Source of the DNA: Rugamonas rivuli
Lineage (GTDB): Bacteria; Pseudomonadota; Gammaproteobacteria; Burkholderiales; Burkholderiaceae_D
Length of the DNA: 64,000 bases
Assembly (NCBI RefSeq): GCF_009380165.1
Contig: NZ_WHUF01000002.1
Coordinates: forward strand, 248,001-312,000
Direction: 5' to 3'
Shown: positions 55,663 through 64,000 of the stretch, one piece after another
Numbering within the stretch: position 1 is the stretch's first letter
Layout of the letters: each line of letters begins with the position of its first letter
Translations under genes and position numbers: made by a program
The notes under the pieces: generated by a model
The model's database searches: none
Seen by the model: the letters and a program-made list of their open reading frames with translations, nothing else
Told to the model about the DNA's origin: nothing

Positions 55663-58600
55663 ATGTCACGTTTCTTTATTGATCGCCCGATCTTCGCGTG
55701 GGTCGTCGCCATCGTCATCATGCTTGCGGGCGTGATCGCGATTCTCGGCCTGCCGATATCGCAGTATCCAAGCATTGCGCCGCCGTCGATTTCGATCAGC
55801 GGCTCCTACCCGGGCGCCTCCGCCAAGACGGTGGAAGACGCCGTCACCCAGGTCATCGAACAGAAGATGAAGGGCATCGATGGCTTGCGCTACATGTCCT
55901 CGTCGAGCGACGGCACTGGCGGCATCAGCATCACGTTGACCTTCAAGAGCGGCACCAACCCGGACATCGCCCAGGTGCAGGTGCAGAACAAGCTGCAACT
56001 GGCGACGCCGCTGCTGCCGGCCATCGTCACACAGCAAGGCCTGGTCGTGGCCAAGGCTACCAAGAACTTCCTGATGGTGCTGGGCTTCGTCTCCGAAGAC
56101 GGCAGCATGAAGCAGGCCGACCTGGGCGACTACGTGGCTGCCAACGTCATCGACCCGCTGAGCCGCGTGCAAGGTGTGGGCGATGTGACGCTGTTCGGTG
56201 CCCAGTATGCGATGCGCATCTGGCTCGATCCGGCCAAGCTGCAAAGCTACCAGTTGACGCCGGCGGACGTGACCGCCGCGATCACCGCGCAGAACACCGA
56301 GGTATCCGCCGGTGAGCTGGGCGGCGCACCGGCCGTGCCGGGCCAGCAGCTCAACGCCACCGTATCGGCGCAGAGCCGCCTGCAGACGCCCGAGCAGTTC
56401 GGCGCGATCCTGCTGAAGACCGCGTCCAACGGCGCCACCGTACGCCTGCGCGACGTGGCCCGCATGGAGCTGGGCAGCGAGAACTACAATGTACTGGCGC
56501 GCTACAACGGCAAGCCGGCCACCGGTGTCGCGATCAAGCTGGCCACCGGCGCCAACGCGCTGGAAACCGCCAACGCCGTCAAGGCCAAGATCGCATTGAT
56601 GGAGAAGCAGTTCCCGAACGGGATGAAGGCCGTCGTGGCTTTCGACACCACGCCGTTCGTCAAGCTGTCGATCGAGGAAGTGGTCAAGACGCTGGTGGAA
56701 GCGGTGATCCTGGTGTTCCTGGTGATGTACCTGTTCCTGCAGAACTTCCGCGCCACGCTGATCCCGACGATGGCGGTCCCGGTTGTGCTGCTGGGTACCT
56801 TCGCCATCCTGTCGGCGCTGGGCTATTCGATTAACACGCTGACCATGTTCGCGGTAGTGCTGGCGATTGGCCTGCTGGTGGATGACGCCATCGTGGTGGT
56901 GGAAAACGTCGAACGCGTGATGACGGAAGAGGGCTTGTCGCCTATCGAAGCGACGCGCAAATCGATGGGCCAGATCAGCGGCGCGCTGGTGGGTATCGCG
57001 ATGGTGCTGTCGGCGGTGTTCGTGCCGATGGCCTTCTTCAGCGGTTCCACCGGCGTGATCTACCGCCAGTTCTCAATCACCATCGTTTCGGCGATGGTGC
57101 TGTCGGTGGTGGTGGCGATGGTCTTTACGCCGGCCTTGTGCGCGACGCTGCTCAAGCCTGTGGCCAAGGGCCATACGGCGATCAACACCGGCTTCTTCGG
57201 CTGGTTCAACCGCAGCTTCGAGCGCAGCAGCGTGAAGTACCAGGGCTGGGTCGGCGCACTGCTGAACCGCAGCGGACGTTCGCTGCTGATGTACGCGCTG
57301 CTGCTTGGCGTGCTGGCCTTCGTGTTCGTGCGCCTGCCGACTTCCTTCCTGCCGGAAGAAGACCAGGGCGTGCTGTTCTCGCAAATCCAGTTGCCGACCG
57401 GCGCGACGCAACAGCGCACGCTGAAGGTGATTGAGAAAGTCGAGCAGCACTTCCTGAACGAGGAGAAGGATTCGGTAGCGTCGGTGTTTGCGGTGGCTGG
57501 CTTCAGCTTCAGCGGCAACGGCCAGAACACCGGTATCGCCTTCGTCCGCATGAAGGACTGGGCGGAGCGCAAGAGCGCCGGCCAGCGCGTGAACGCGATT
57601 GTCGGCCGCGCCATGGGCAGCTTCTCGCAGATCAAGGATGCGATGGTGTTCGCCTTCGCGCCGCCTGCGGTGCTGGAACTGGGTAACGCCAGCGGTTTCG
57701 ATTTGCAGCTGCAGGACCAGGGTGGCGTCGGCCACGATGCGCTGATGGCTGCGCGTAACCAGATGCTGGGCATGGCGTCGAAAAATCCGGTGTTGATGGC
57801 TGTGCGTCCGAACGGACAGGAAGACACGCCGCAGTACAAGATCACCGTCGACCAGCAGAAGGCCACGGCCCTCGGCCTGTCCATCGCCGATGTGAACAAG
57901 GTGCTGAGCACCGCATGGGGTAGCGCCTACGTCAACGACTTCGTCGACCGTGGCCGCGTGAAGAAGGTGTACATGCAGGGCCAGCCCGATTCGCGCATGT
58001 CGCCGGAAGACCTGGGCAAATGGTTTGTCCGCAATGCGGATGGCGAGATGGTGCCTTTCTCGGCCTTCTCGAGCGGCAAGTGGGTGTTTGCGTCGCCGCG
58101 TCTGGAGCGTTACAACGGCTTGCCGTCCACCGAGATTCTCGGCATGCCTGCGCCGGGCCAGAGCTCGGGCGCCGCGATGGCGGAGATCGAAAAGATGGCG
58201 GCCCAGCTGCCGCCTGGTATCGGCTTCGAATGGACCGGCCTGTCGACGGAAGAACGCGACTCCGGCTCGCAGACCACGCAGCTGTATGCGATCTCGATCC
58301 TGATCGTGTTCCTGTGCCTGGCTGCGCTGTATGAAAGCTGGTCGATTCCGTTCTCGGTGCTGCTGGTGGTGCCGCTGGGTGTGATCGGCACAGTGCTGGC
58401 GACGTTTGTGTTCAAGCTGTCGAACGACGTGTACTTCCAGGTCGGCTTGCTGACCGTGGTGGGGCTGGCGGCGAAGAACGCGATCCTGATCGTGGAGTTC
58501 GCGAAGGAGCTGCAGGAGCAGGGCGTAGAGCTGAAGCAGGCGACCTTGCAGGCCGTGCGTCTGCGCTTGCGGCCTATCCTGATGACGTCCATCGCCTTCG

Positions 58601-58797
58601 GCCTCGGCGTGCTGCCGCTGGCGATCAGCAGTGGCGCCGGTTCCGGCAGCCAGAATGCGATCGGCGTCGGCGTGTTGGGCGGGATGCTGTCGGCTACCTT
58701 CCTGGGCATCTTCTTTGTGCCGGTGTTCTTTGTGCTGGTACGCGGTTTCTTTAGTAAAAAGGCCGCCGCTCCAGCTGCTGCTGTGGAGGCGCATTAA
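55663..58797 (+). CDS. RND multidrug efflux pump subunit (AcrB/MexB family)
   Basis: Inner-membrane proton-drug antiporter of 1044 aa, the normal length. N-terminus [16 protein letters not shown], proton-relay Asp pair in [17 protein letters not shown], and [18 protein letters not shown] at the second porter domain. The inter-repeat [13 protein letters not shown] is typical. Twelve bases after the adaptor gene and three before the outer-membrane factor gene. Confidence 0.95.
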   Translation: MSRFFIDRPIFAWVVAIVIMLAGVIAILGLPISQYPSIAPPSISISGSYPGASAKTVEDAVTQVIEQKMKGIDGLRYMSSSSDGTGGISITLTFKSGTNPDIAQVQVQNKLQLATPLLPAIVTQQGLVVAKATKNFLMVLGFVSEDGSMKQADLGDYVAANVIDPLSRVQGVGDVTLFGAQYAMRIWLDPAKLQSYQLTPADVTAAITAQNTEVSAGELGGAPAVPGQQLNATVSAQSRLQTPEQFGAILLKTASNGATVRLRDVARMELGSENYNVLARYNGKPATGVAIKLATGANALETANAVKAKIALMEKQFPNGMKAVVAFDTTPFVKLSIEEVVKTLVEAVILVFLVMYLFLQNFRATLIPTMAVPVVLLGTFAILSALGYSINTLTMFAVVLAIGLLVDDAIVVVENVERVMTEEGLSPIEATRKSMGQISGALVGIAMVLSAVFVPMAFFSGSTGVIYRQFSITIVSAMVLSVVVAMVFTPALCATLLKPVAKGHTAINTGFFGWFNRSFERSSVKYQGWVGALLNRSGRSLLMYALLLGVLAFVFVRLPTSFLPEEDQGVLFSQIQLPTGATQQRTLKVIEKVEQHFLNEEKDSVASVFAVAGFSFSGNGQNTGIAFVRMKDWAERKSAGQRVNAIVGRAMGSFSQIKDAMVFAFAPPAVLELGNASGFDLQLQDQGGVGHDALMAARNQMLGMASKNPVLMAVRPNGQEDTPQYKITVDQQKATALGLSIADVNKVLSTAWGSAYVNDFVDRGRVKKVYMQGQPDSRMSPEDLGKWFVRNADGEMVPFSAFSSGKWVFASPRLERYNGLPSTEILGMPAPGQSSGAAMAEIEKMAAQLPPGIGFEWTGLSTEERDSGSQTTQLYAISILIVFLCLAALYESWSIPFSVLLVVPLGVIGTVLATFVFKLSNDVYFQVGLLTVVGLAAKNAILIVEFAKELQEQGVELKQATLQAVRLRLRPILMTSIAFGLGVLPLAISSGAGSGSQNAIGVGVLGGMLSATFLGIFFVPVFFVLVRGFFSKKAAAPAAAVEAH

Positions 58798-58799
58798 TC

Positions 58800-60236
58800 A
58801 TGAAAAAATCCTTACTCACGATGGCGGCGCTGGCGATGCTGGCCGGTTGCAGCCTGGCGCCGGTGTATGAACGCCCGGTGCAACCGGTGGCGCAAGCATG
58901 GCCGGCCGGTGACGCCTACAAAGGCGTGCCTGCTGCGGCGGCCGATGCCAAGCCGGTATCCGAAATCCAGTGGCGCGAATACTTTGCCGACGAACGCCTG
59001 CGCAAAGTGATCGCGCTGGCGCTGGCCAACAACCGCGATCTGCGCGTCTCGGTGCTCAACATCGAGAAGGCCAAGGCGCAGTACAACATCGACAGCGCGG
59101 CGCTGCTGCCCAAGCTGTCGGCCAACGTCAGCCAGAATGCGTCGCGCACGCCGTCCAACATGACCGGCACCGGCGAGGCGGCCATCAACCGCCAGTACAG
59201 CGGCGGCCTGGCGATGGCGTCGTATGAGCTGGACTTCTTCGGCAAGGTGCGCAACCTGTCGGAGGCCGGCTTGCAGACCTACCTCGGCACCGAGGAAGCG
59301 CGCCGCGCGCAGCAGATTACGCTGGTGGCCGAAGTGGCCAACGCCTATCTGACGCTGATCGCGGACCAGCAACGCCTGAAGCTGGCGGCGGAAACGCTGC
59401 AAAGCCAGCAGACGTCCTATGATCTGAGCAAGAAGCGCTTCGATTCCGGCGTCACCTCCGGCGTTGATATGTATGAAGCGCAGACCAGTGTGGAAGCGGC
59501 GCGCGGCGACATGGCGGTCTACACCGCGCAAGTGGCGCTGGACCAGAACGCGTTGACGCTGCTGGTCGGCGGCAGCGTGCCTGCGGACCTGCTGCCTGCC
59601 GGCGAACCCGGCGCGGTGACGCAGATGGCGGCGATTCCCGCCGGCCTGCCGTCCGACCTGCTGCAAGACCGTCCCGATGTGCAGGAAGCGGAGCGCGCGC
59701 TGCGTGCCGCCAACGCCAACATCGGCGTGGCGCGTGCGGCCTTCTTCCCGAGTATCTCGCTGACGGCGTCGGGCGGCAGTGCGAGCAGCACCTTGTCCGG
59801 ATTGTTCAAGGCCGGTTCGTCGACGTGGAGTTTTATCCCGCAGATCAACCTGCCGATCTTCGACGGTGGCGTCAATCGCGCCAACCTGAATATCGCCAAG
59901 GCCAACCGCGACATCTCGGTGGCGCAGTACGAGAAGGCGATCCAGGTGGCGTTCCGCGAAGTGGCCGACGCACTGGCCCAGCGCGGCACGCTGGACCAGC
60001 GCATCGCCGCGCAGCAGGCCCTGGTCGATGCGGCCGAGAAGAGCTTCCGCATCCACGAGGCGCGCTACCGCAAAGGCGCGGACTCCTATCTGAACGCGCT
60101 GGTGTCGCAGCGCGCGCTGTACGCTGCGCAGCAGGGCCTGATCACGGCGCGGCTGGGCAAATCCAGCAACGCCGTCACCCTGTACAAGGTGCTGGGCGGC
60201 GGCTGGCAGCCGGAAGTCGCGCCGCAACGCGGCTAA
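58800..60236 (+). CDS. Outer-membrane efflux factor (OprM/NodT family lipoprotein)
   Basis: Protein of 478 aa with lipobox LAGCSLAP, then WREYFADERLRKVIALALANNRDLR, YELDFFGKVRNLSEAGL and the mirrored second repeat (RPDVQEAERALRAANANIGVARAAFFP). TolC-like trimer that completes the efflux channel. A GC-rich hairpin (60249-60274) lies downstream and may end the transcript. Confidence 0.94.
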   Translation: MKKSLLTMAALAMLAGCSLAPVYERPVQPVAQAWPAGDAYKGVPAAAADAKPVSEIQWREYFADERLRKVIALALANNRDLRVSVLNIEKAKAQYNIDSAALLPKLSANVSQNASRTPSNMTGTGEAAINRQYSGGLAMASYELDFFGKVRNLSEAGLQTYLGTEEARRAQQITLVAEVANAYLTLIADQQRLKLAAETLQSQQTSYDLSKKRFDSGVTSGVDMYEAQTSVEAARGDMAVYTAQVALDQNALTLLVGGSVPADLLPAGEPGAVTQMAAIPAGLPSDLLQDRPDVQEAERALRAANANIGVARAAFFPSISLTASGGSASSTLSGLFKAGSSTWSFIPQINLPIFDGGVNRANLNIAKANRDISVAQYEKAIQVAFREVADALAQRGTLDQRIAAQQALVDAAEKSFRIHEARYRKGADSYLNALVSQRALYAAQQGLITARLGKSSNAVTLYKVLGGGWQPEVAPQRG

Positions 60237-60363
60237 ACCGAGAGCAGCGGCGCGCGCGCGTATTGTTGCGCGCCTGCCGCCTTTGACTGTTGGTTCATTG
60301 ACAAAAGCAGCCCGCTTCGCCACAGTACCGCCTCAGGCAAGCCCGTTTTCCAAGAAAGACCCC

Positions 60364-60981
60364 ATGACCACAGCCCCCACCGCAAAACGACGCACCGACC
60401 CGGAACGGGCGCAGAACCGGCGCAACCAGGTGCTGGAGGCGGCTGCCGTGTGCTTCGCGCGCAGCGGCTTCCATGGGGCCAGCATGTCGGAAATCTCCAA
60501 GCAGGCCGGCATGAGCGCAGGCCATATCTACAACTACTTCGACAGCAAGGACGCCATCATCCTGGCCTTTGTCGACCGCGAGGCCGAATACGTGTCCGGA
60601 TTGCTGCGCGACCTGGCGACGCGGGAGGATCCGCTGGAGGCGATACTGGACGATGCGCACATCCACATCGACGAGTCGCTCGACCCGCAGCCGTGGACTG
60701 TGCCGCTGGAGATGTTCGCCGAAGCGTCGCGCAATCCGGTGATCGCGGCCAAGCTGCGAGAGAACGAAGAAGTCTCGCGCGCGCAACTGCGTGCGCTGGT
60801 CAAGAGCGGCCGCGAAAGCCGCCAGCTGCCGGTGGACGATGTGCTGCTGGATGGCCGTCTCGATACGATGATTTCGTACTTCCAGGGCTTGTCGATCCGC
60901 GCGCTGTACCGGCCGAACATGAACCGCGCCAGCCTGGTCGAGGCCTTCCGCGTCGCCATGCGCGCGCTGCTGATGACCTGA
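60364..60981 (+). CDS. TetR/AcrR-family repressor
   Basis: Repressor of 205 aa. N-terminal helix-turn-helix (MSEISKQAGMSAGHIYNYFDSKDAI) and an all-helical ligand domain. Start at ATG 60364; an open frame upstream is not coding. It follows the efflux operon and probably binds the palindrome at 54411. The C-terminal ends NRASLVEAFRVAMRALL as in AcrR-like members. Confidence 0.9.
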   Translation: MTTAPTAKRRTDPERAQNRRNQVLEAAAVCFARSGFHGASMSEISKQAGMSAGHIYNYFDSKDAIILAFVDREAEYVSGLLRDLATREDPLEAILDDAHIHIDESLDPQPWTVPLEMFAEASRNPVIAAKLRENEEVSRAQLRALVKSGRESRQLPVDDVLLDGRLDTMISYFQGLSIRALYRPNMNRASLVEAFRVAMRALLMT

Positions 60982-61067
60982 TTTGTCTCGTATTGTTTCC
61001 GTCCGCTGCACGCGGGCGGAGGCTGTTGTACCATGTCCGATCTGCCGTTTCAGCTGATCGGAGCATC

Positions 61068-61775
61068 ATGACTTCCTACGTAATTCCCGCCCACGACATC
61101 GTCGGCCTGCCGGTTGCCGGCACCGCCGATCTGTTCCCTGTACGCCGCGTCTACTGCGTCGGCCGCAACTACGCGGCGCACGCGCGCGAGATGGGCTTCG
61201 ATCCCGATCGCGAGCCGCCGTTCTTCTTCTGCAAACCGAATGACGCGCAGGCGGTGATCGCCGTCGCGCCGGGCCAGGTGCTGGACCTGCCGTATCCGCC
61301 TGCCACCGCCAACCTGCACTACGAGTGCGAGCTGGTGGTCGCCATCGGCAAGGGCGGCAGCAATATCGCGGTGGAAGACGCGGCCCAGCACATCTTCGGC
61401 TACGCCGTGGGGCTGGACATGACGCGGCGCGATCTGCAGTTCAAGATGCGCGACGCCGGCCGTCCATGGGAGATCGGCAAGGCCTTCGATTATTCGGCGC
61501 CGGTGGGCGTGATTCAGCGCGTGGCCGAAGCGGGCGATATCGGCCACGCGGCGATCCAGCTGGATGTGGATGGCGTGACCAAACAGTCGGCCACCATTGC
61601 GCATCTGATCTGGTCTGTCAGCGAGACGATCGCCAACTTGTCCACGCTGTTCGCGCTGGCGCCGGGGGATTTGATTTTCAGCGGTACGCCGGAAGGCGTG
61701 GGCGCGGTGGTGCGCGGCCAGACGCTGGTGGGCAAGGTTGATGGTTTGCCGGGTATCGCCGTCAAATTGGTGTAA
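61068..61775 (+). CDS. Fumarylacetoacetate hydrolase family protein
   Basis: Enzyme of 235 aa of the FAH/FAHD1 fold. RVYCVGRNYAAHAREMG begins the domain, metal ligands are in NLHYECELVVAIG (Glu, Glu) and YAVGLDMTRRDLQ (Asp), and IFSGTPEGVGAV closes it. Members hydrolyse acylpyruvates such as fumarylpyruvate or decarboxylate oxaloacetate; the specific substrate is not fixed. ATG 61068 has CGGAG upstream. Confidence 0.9.
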   Translation: MTSYVIPAHDIVGLPVAGTADLFPVRRVYCVGRNYAAHAREMGFDPDREPPFFFCKPNDAQAVIAVAPGQVLDLPYPPATANLHYECELVVAIGKGGSNIAVEDAAQHIFGYAVGLDMTRRDLQFKMRDAGRPWEIGKAFDYSAPVGVIQRVAEAGDIGHAAIQLDVDGVTKQSATIAHLIWSVSETIANLSTLFALAPGDLIFSGTPEGVGAVVRGQTLVGKVDGLPGIAVKLV

Positions 61776-61789
61776 ACGGTTTAGCTATT

Positions 61790-62668
61790 TTAGCTGCGGG
61801 CTGGTAGCAGCTCCGCGATCCCGGTCAGGGCGGCGAGGGCGCCCATCGCCAGGCCGACGTCGAGCGGGTTGGCGACATTCGGCTCACGGGGATTAATCCG
61901 TATCATGCGGCCGTTGTGGTGCATCACCACGCGCTGGCCGAAGTTGCGCACCGATGGTATCACCGAGCCTGCGCCCAGTTCGATCACCAGCGGGCGCTCG
62001 GCCTTTTGCAGCACGGCGTGCAGGCGGGCTTCCTGTAGTACCGCGCGGCGCTCATTCCATCCCCAATCGCCGAACATCAGGATGTTCGGCCGCGCCATGC
62101 CGCCGCAGTGCGGACAGGTTGGCGGCTCGTTCAGCAGGCGGCAGGCTTCGGTGTCGACTTCGGGGATGAACTGGTCGGCGCTCCAGATATCGGGGCCGCA
62201 GGGTTGCATGCATTGCAGGTGGTGGATGGAGCCGTGGCATTCGTAGATGCGCTGCGGGTCGAAGCCGGCGCGCTGGAAGTGGCCGTCGACGTTGCTGGTG
62301 AAGACGCCGTAGCCTGCATCCATCGCGTCGCCCCAGGCCTTGAGCAGGGCGAAGCCCGTGTGTGGCGGCGTGTCGCGGTAGAGTTGCAGGCGGTGGCCGT
62401 AGAAGCCCCAGGCCAGGGTGGGATCGGAGCGGAAGGTGTAGGGTGTGGCGACGCTGGAAAACTCCATGCGCGCGCGGCCGAGGGCGGGGTAGACCTTCCA
62501 GAAGCCGTCGTTGCTGCGGAAATCGGGCAGGCCGGAATCGACGCCCATGCCGGCGCCGGCCGCCACGATCAGGGCATCGGCCTGTTGGACGAGGTCGGCG
62601 GCTTGTTGCAGTGCGGCGAGGTCGGCGGAGGCGGGCATGCGGGTTTTCGATGGCGGGCGGAAAGGCAC
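61790..62668 (-). CDS. Sir2-family NAD-dependent deacylase
   Basis: Sirtuin of 292 aa. NAD motif [33 protein letters not shown], catalytic His in [12 protein letters not shown], and two Cys pairs (CMQPC and CPHCGG) for structural zinc. GTG at 62668 is preceded by AGGAG; an ATG ten codons later lacks one. It removes acyl groups from protein lysines. Single gene between the FAH gene and tRNA-Pro. Confidence 0.88.
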   Translation of the reverse strand: MPFRPPSKTRMPASADLAALQQAADLVQQADALIVAAGAGMGVDSGLPDFRSNDGFWKVYPALGRARMEFSSVATPYTFRSDPTLAWGFYGHRLQLYRDTPPHTGFALLKAWGDAMDAGYGVFTSNVDGHFQRAGFDPQRIYECHGSIHHLQCMQPCGPDIWSADQFIPEVDTEACRLLNEPPTCPHCGGMARPNILMFGDWGWNERRAVLQEARLHAVLQKAERPLVIELGAGSVIPSVRNFGQRVVMHHNGRMIRINPREPNVANPLDVGLAMGALAALTGIAELLPARS

Positions 62669-62720
62669 ATCTTACTCCTGCCGAGGGTGGCGGAGGTTGC
62701 AACGCGGGTCAAAAGCAAAC

Positions 62721-62750
62721 ATGACAAATACTTAAAGCGGCTGCTATAAT
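62721..62750 (+). promoter_or_regulatory. Promoter of tRNA-Pro
   Basis: ATGACA (-35 like) and perfect TATAAT (62745-62750) with 18 bases between; the tRNA starts 12 bases after the -10. Confidence 0.7.
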
Positions 62751-62761
62751 TCCAAATTCGT

Positions 62762-62838
62762 CGGGGCGTAGCGCAGCCTGGTAGCGTACTTGCATGGGGT
62801 GCAAGGGGTCGGAAGTTCGAATCTTCTCGCCCCGACCA
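62762..62838 (+). tRNA. tRNA-Pro (anticodon GGG)
   Basis: 77-base cloverleaf with acceptor arms CGGGGCG and CGCCCCG, anticodon stem CTTGC/GCAAG with loop ATGGGGT giving anticodon GGG, T-loop TTCGAAT and encoded CCA end. It reads CCC and CCU. The following DNA has a different composition. Confidence 0.95.
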
Positions 62839-62855
62839 ATAGAATCAATGAGTTA

Positions 62856-62880
62856 GGCCAGCCTTAGGGGTGGCCTTTTT
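62856..62880 (+). terminator. Terminator of tRNA-Pro
   Basis: Stem GGCCA/TGGCC with an inner CC/GG pair and TTAG loop, followed by five T, 18 bases after the CCA end. Confidence 0.75.
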
Positions 62881-63234
62881 CATTTCTACGTGTCCGTCTC
62901 CGGGTTGTGTCCGGAATGAGAGACGTCGCTTGGGCAGAGGAAGTGTAGCCGAGGAACTTCCCCAAGTGCTTACATCAGCGCGCATTGTAGTAGCGGCAAT
63001 GGCCGCCAAAGGCCCCGAAACCCTTTCCTTCTTGTTCTGTATTGCAGAATTACGGGGCGCAAACGGCTGCATGCGTAAAAGTGGCATGTAATCATGCCTT
63101 GGGGGGCAAGAAAAAGCGTGACAATTCGCGCATTTCTCGTTTTGGCAAGATGCTATTCTTGCTCTGGGAGTTTCGGAAAAATAGCTACTGCAGTGAATGC
63201 ACTAATAAAGTATTGAACTCTAAAGGAGTCAACT
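62881..63234. other. A/T-richer gap after tRNA-Pro, no gene recognised
   Basis: About 350 bases of lower G+C than the chromosome upstream. Short open frames on both strands have no ribosome-binding sites or familiar motifs. I see no integrase, no copy of the tRNA 3' end and no repeat. The last 30 bases carry AGGAG for the next gene. Confidence 0.5.
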
Positions 63235-63933
63235 ATGTCGATGGTAATGGCGCAGGCTGCTCCAGAGCCCAGATTACTTGGTGCCGCCAAAGTTAAAAAA
63301 CTGACTGCCAGCATTGGAGAACCTATTCCCACTGAGCTATTGCTCGGAAAGAAGAGGGTGTCAATTGCAGGCCTCGTCGGGCGGGTGATCGACAATTTTC
63401 GGCATCAGCGAGAGATGCTTGAAAGCAATGGACGATCGTGGCCGTGTGTCAGAGTCACGCCGTACGCGTCAGACTCGAAGCCAGCATATTATCTAGTACC
63501 GCTCGACTTAGGGACCGACGCAAAGCCGAAAGGTGACCGAGCAGAAATTAGTAGTGGTCGTGCTGGTAATCGAGCGGCGAAAGCCGCGCACGCCGCTGGC
63601 TTTAAAGTACAGGAAATCTCGCCATCGGAGGCAGACAAGGCATTCGCTGAAAGACTTGGAGAGCTTCTTGAAAAACATGCGGTTGGTGGAATTGGAAACA
63701 GCGAGCCTCCGCATAGCCCATTTGAGGTAACAACCGATTCTGCGGGCGTCGAGATTGTCTACTCGATAGGGTACTTTGTCAGTACCAAACAGGGTTTCGG
63801 ATTTTCCTCCCCTGCTAAGCGTGAACTCGAGTGGGGTTCATATCTCTTCGGCACAAATATAGGCGGTGTCATTAACTTCGGCGATACCCTATGGCCTGTC
63901 CCCGATGTAGATTTAATTCATATATCTGTCTGA
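63235..63933 (+). CDS. Unrecognised protein at a tRNA-associated locus
   Basis: Protein of 232 aa with no domain I can name. AGGAG lies nine bases before ATG 63235. It starts with an acid-poor region and a Lys-rich segment (LLGAAKVKKLTASIGEPIP), then a helical part (RVIDNFRHQREMLESNG), and ends in a beta-rich C-terminus (GVEIVYSIGYFVSTKQGFGF, YLFGTNIGGVINFGDTL). No signal peptide or membrane helix. Codon use is A/T-richer than the core genes. Followed after 13 bases by another gene, so a two-gene unit is likely. Confidence 0.75.
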   Translation: MSMVMAQAAPEPRLLGAAKVKKLTASIGEPIPTELLLGKKRVSIAGLVGRVIDNFRHQREMLESNGRSWPCVRVTPYASDSKPAYYLVPLDLGTDAKPKGDRAEISSGRAGNRAAKAAHAAGFKVQEISPSEADKAFAERLGELLEKHAVGGIGNSEPPHSPFEVTTDSAGVEIVYSIGYFVSTKQGFGFSSPAKRELEWGSYLFGTNIGGVINFGDTLWPVPDVDLIHISV

Positions 63934-63946
63934 GTCCGGGAGTGAC

Positions 63947-64000
63947 ATGAGTGCTGACTATGGTCAACTGAAGGATATCGTTGGGGCCGCTACCTCGCTG
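63947..64000 (+). CDS. Start of an unidentified gene (cut by window edge)
   Basis: ATG 63947 begins 13 bases after the previous stop, with GGGAG before it, and runs open to the end (MSADYGQLKDIVGAATSL, 18 codons). Too short to identify. Confidence 0.5.
   Translation, partial: MSADYGQLKDIVGAATSL

Overview
The window is a GC-rich (roughly two-thirds G+C), gene-dense stretch of Gram-negative chromosome. Gene content and protein style (Bug/TctC solute receptors, family-4 porin, RraB, a GlrK/QseG/GlrR operon, a KaiC-like ATPase beside a hybrid kinase, an aryl-polyene cluster) point to a betaproteobacterium, most likely Oxalobacteraceae (Massilia/Duganella/Janthinobacterium group). That placement is inferred from sequence features, not from a database match.

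Layout. 1-4.8 kb: housekeeping genes (glycosyltransferase 39, Mth938-like protein, alaA, hom). 4.8-9 kb: a small BON-domain envelope protein followed on the same strand by the glrR-qseG-glrK operon. The gap between them carries a consensus sigma-54 promoter, a perfect IHF site and two perfect TGTC-N10-GACA boxes, the arrangement known for GlrR-controlled promoters of enterobacteria. 9-14 kb: a chemoreceptor, a ClpP paralogue, an ECF sigma factor, an alpha/beta hydrolase and RraB. 14.2-22.9 kb: a TctDE-type two-component system divergent from a porin, an orphan Bug receptor and a Fe3+/phosphosugar-type ABC importer. Matching 11-bp-phased TGAAAG repeats lie before the porin and before the Bug gene.

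23.2-42.6 kb is the centrepiece: an aryl polyene (APE) biosynthetic cluster whose core runs in the order apeC to apeR as one tightly overlapping transcription unit of about 16 kb. An MIO-type aromatic ammonia lyase should make the aryl acid starter. ApeH (fused to an ApeI-like dehydratase) activates it, and the ketosynthases ApeO/ApeC and ApeR, ketoreductase ApeQ and dehydratases ApeP/ApeI build the polyene on the carrier proteins ApeE/ApeF. Acyltransferases and a GT2 would transfer it to a lipid, and LolA-like ApeL and MMPL-type ApeM would move it outward. A flavoenzyme with halogenase-like motifs suggests that the pigment is halogenated, as in xanthomonadins. A phosphopantetheinyl transferase, a methyltransferase and a low-GC lipoprotein gene lie at the downstream end.

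42.6-54.3 kb: an outer-membrane barrel protein, a TonB-like protein, a NarL-type two-component pair, an LplT-PlsC fusion, a lipoprotein, a KaiC-like/hybrid-kinase pair and a diguanylate cyclase. 54.4-61 kb: a complete RND tripartite efflux operon with a downstream TetR gene and an upstream palindromic operator. 61-62.7 kb: an FAH-family hydrolase and a sirtuin. 62.76 kb: tRNA-Pro(GGG), followed by compositionally different DNA with an unrecognised gene pair that runs off the window, which looks like the start of a tRNA-associated island.
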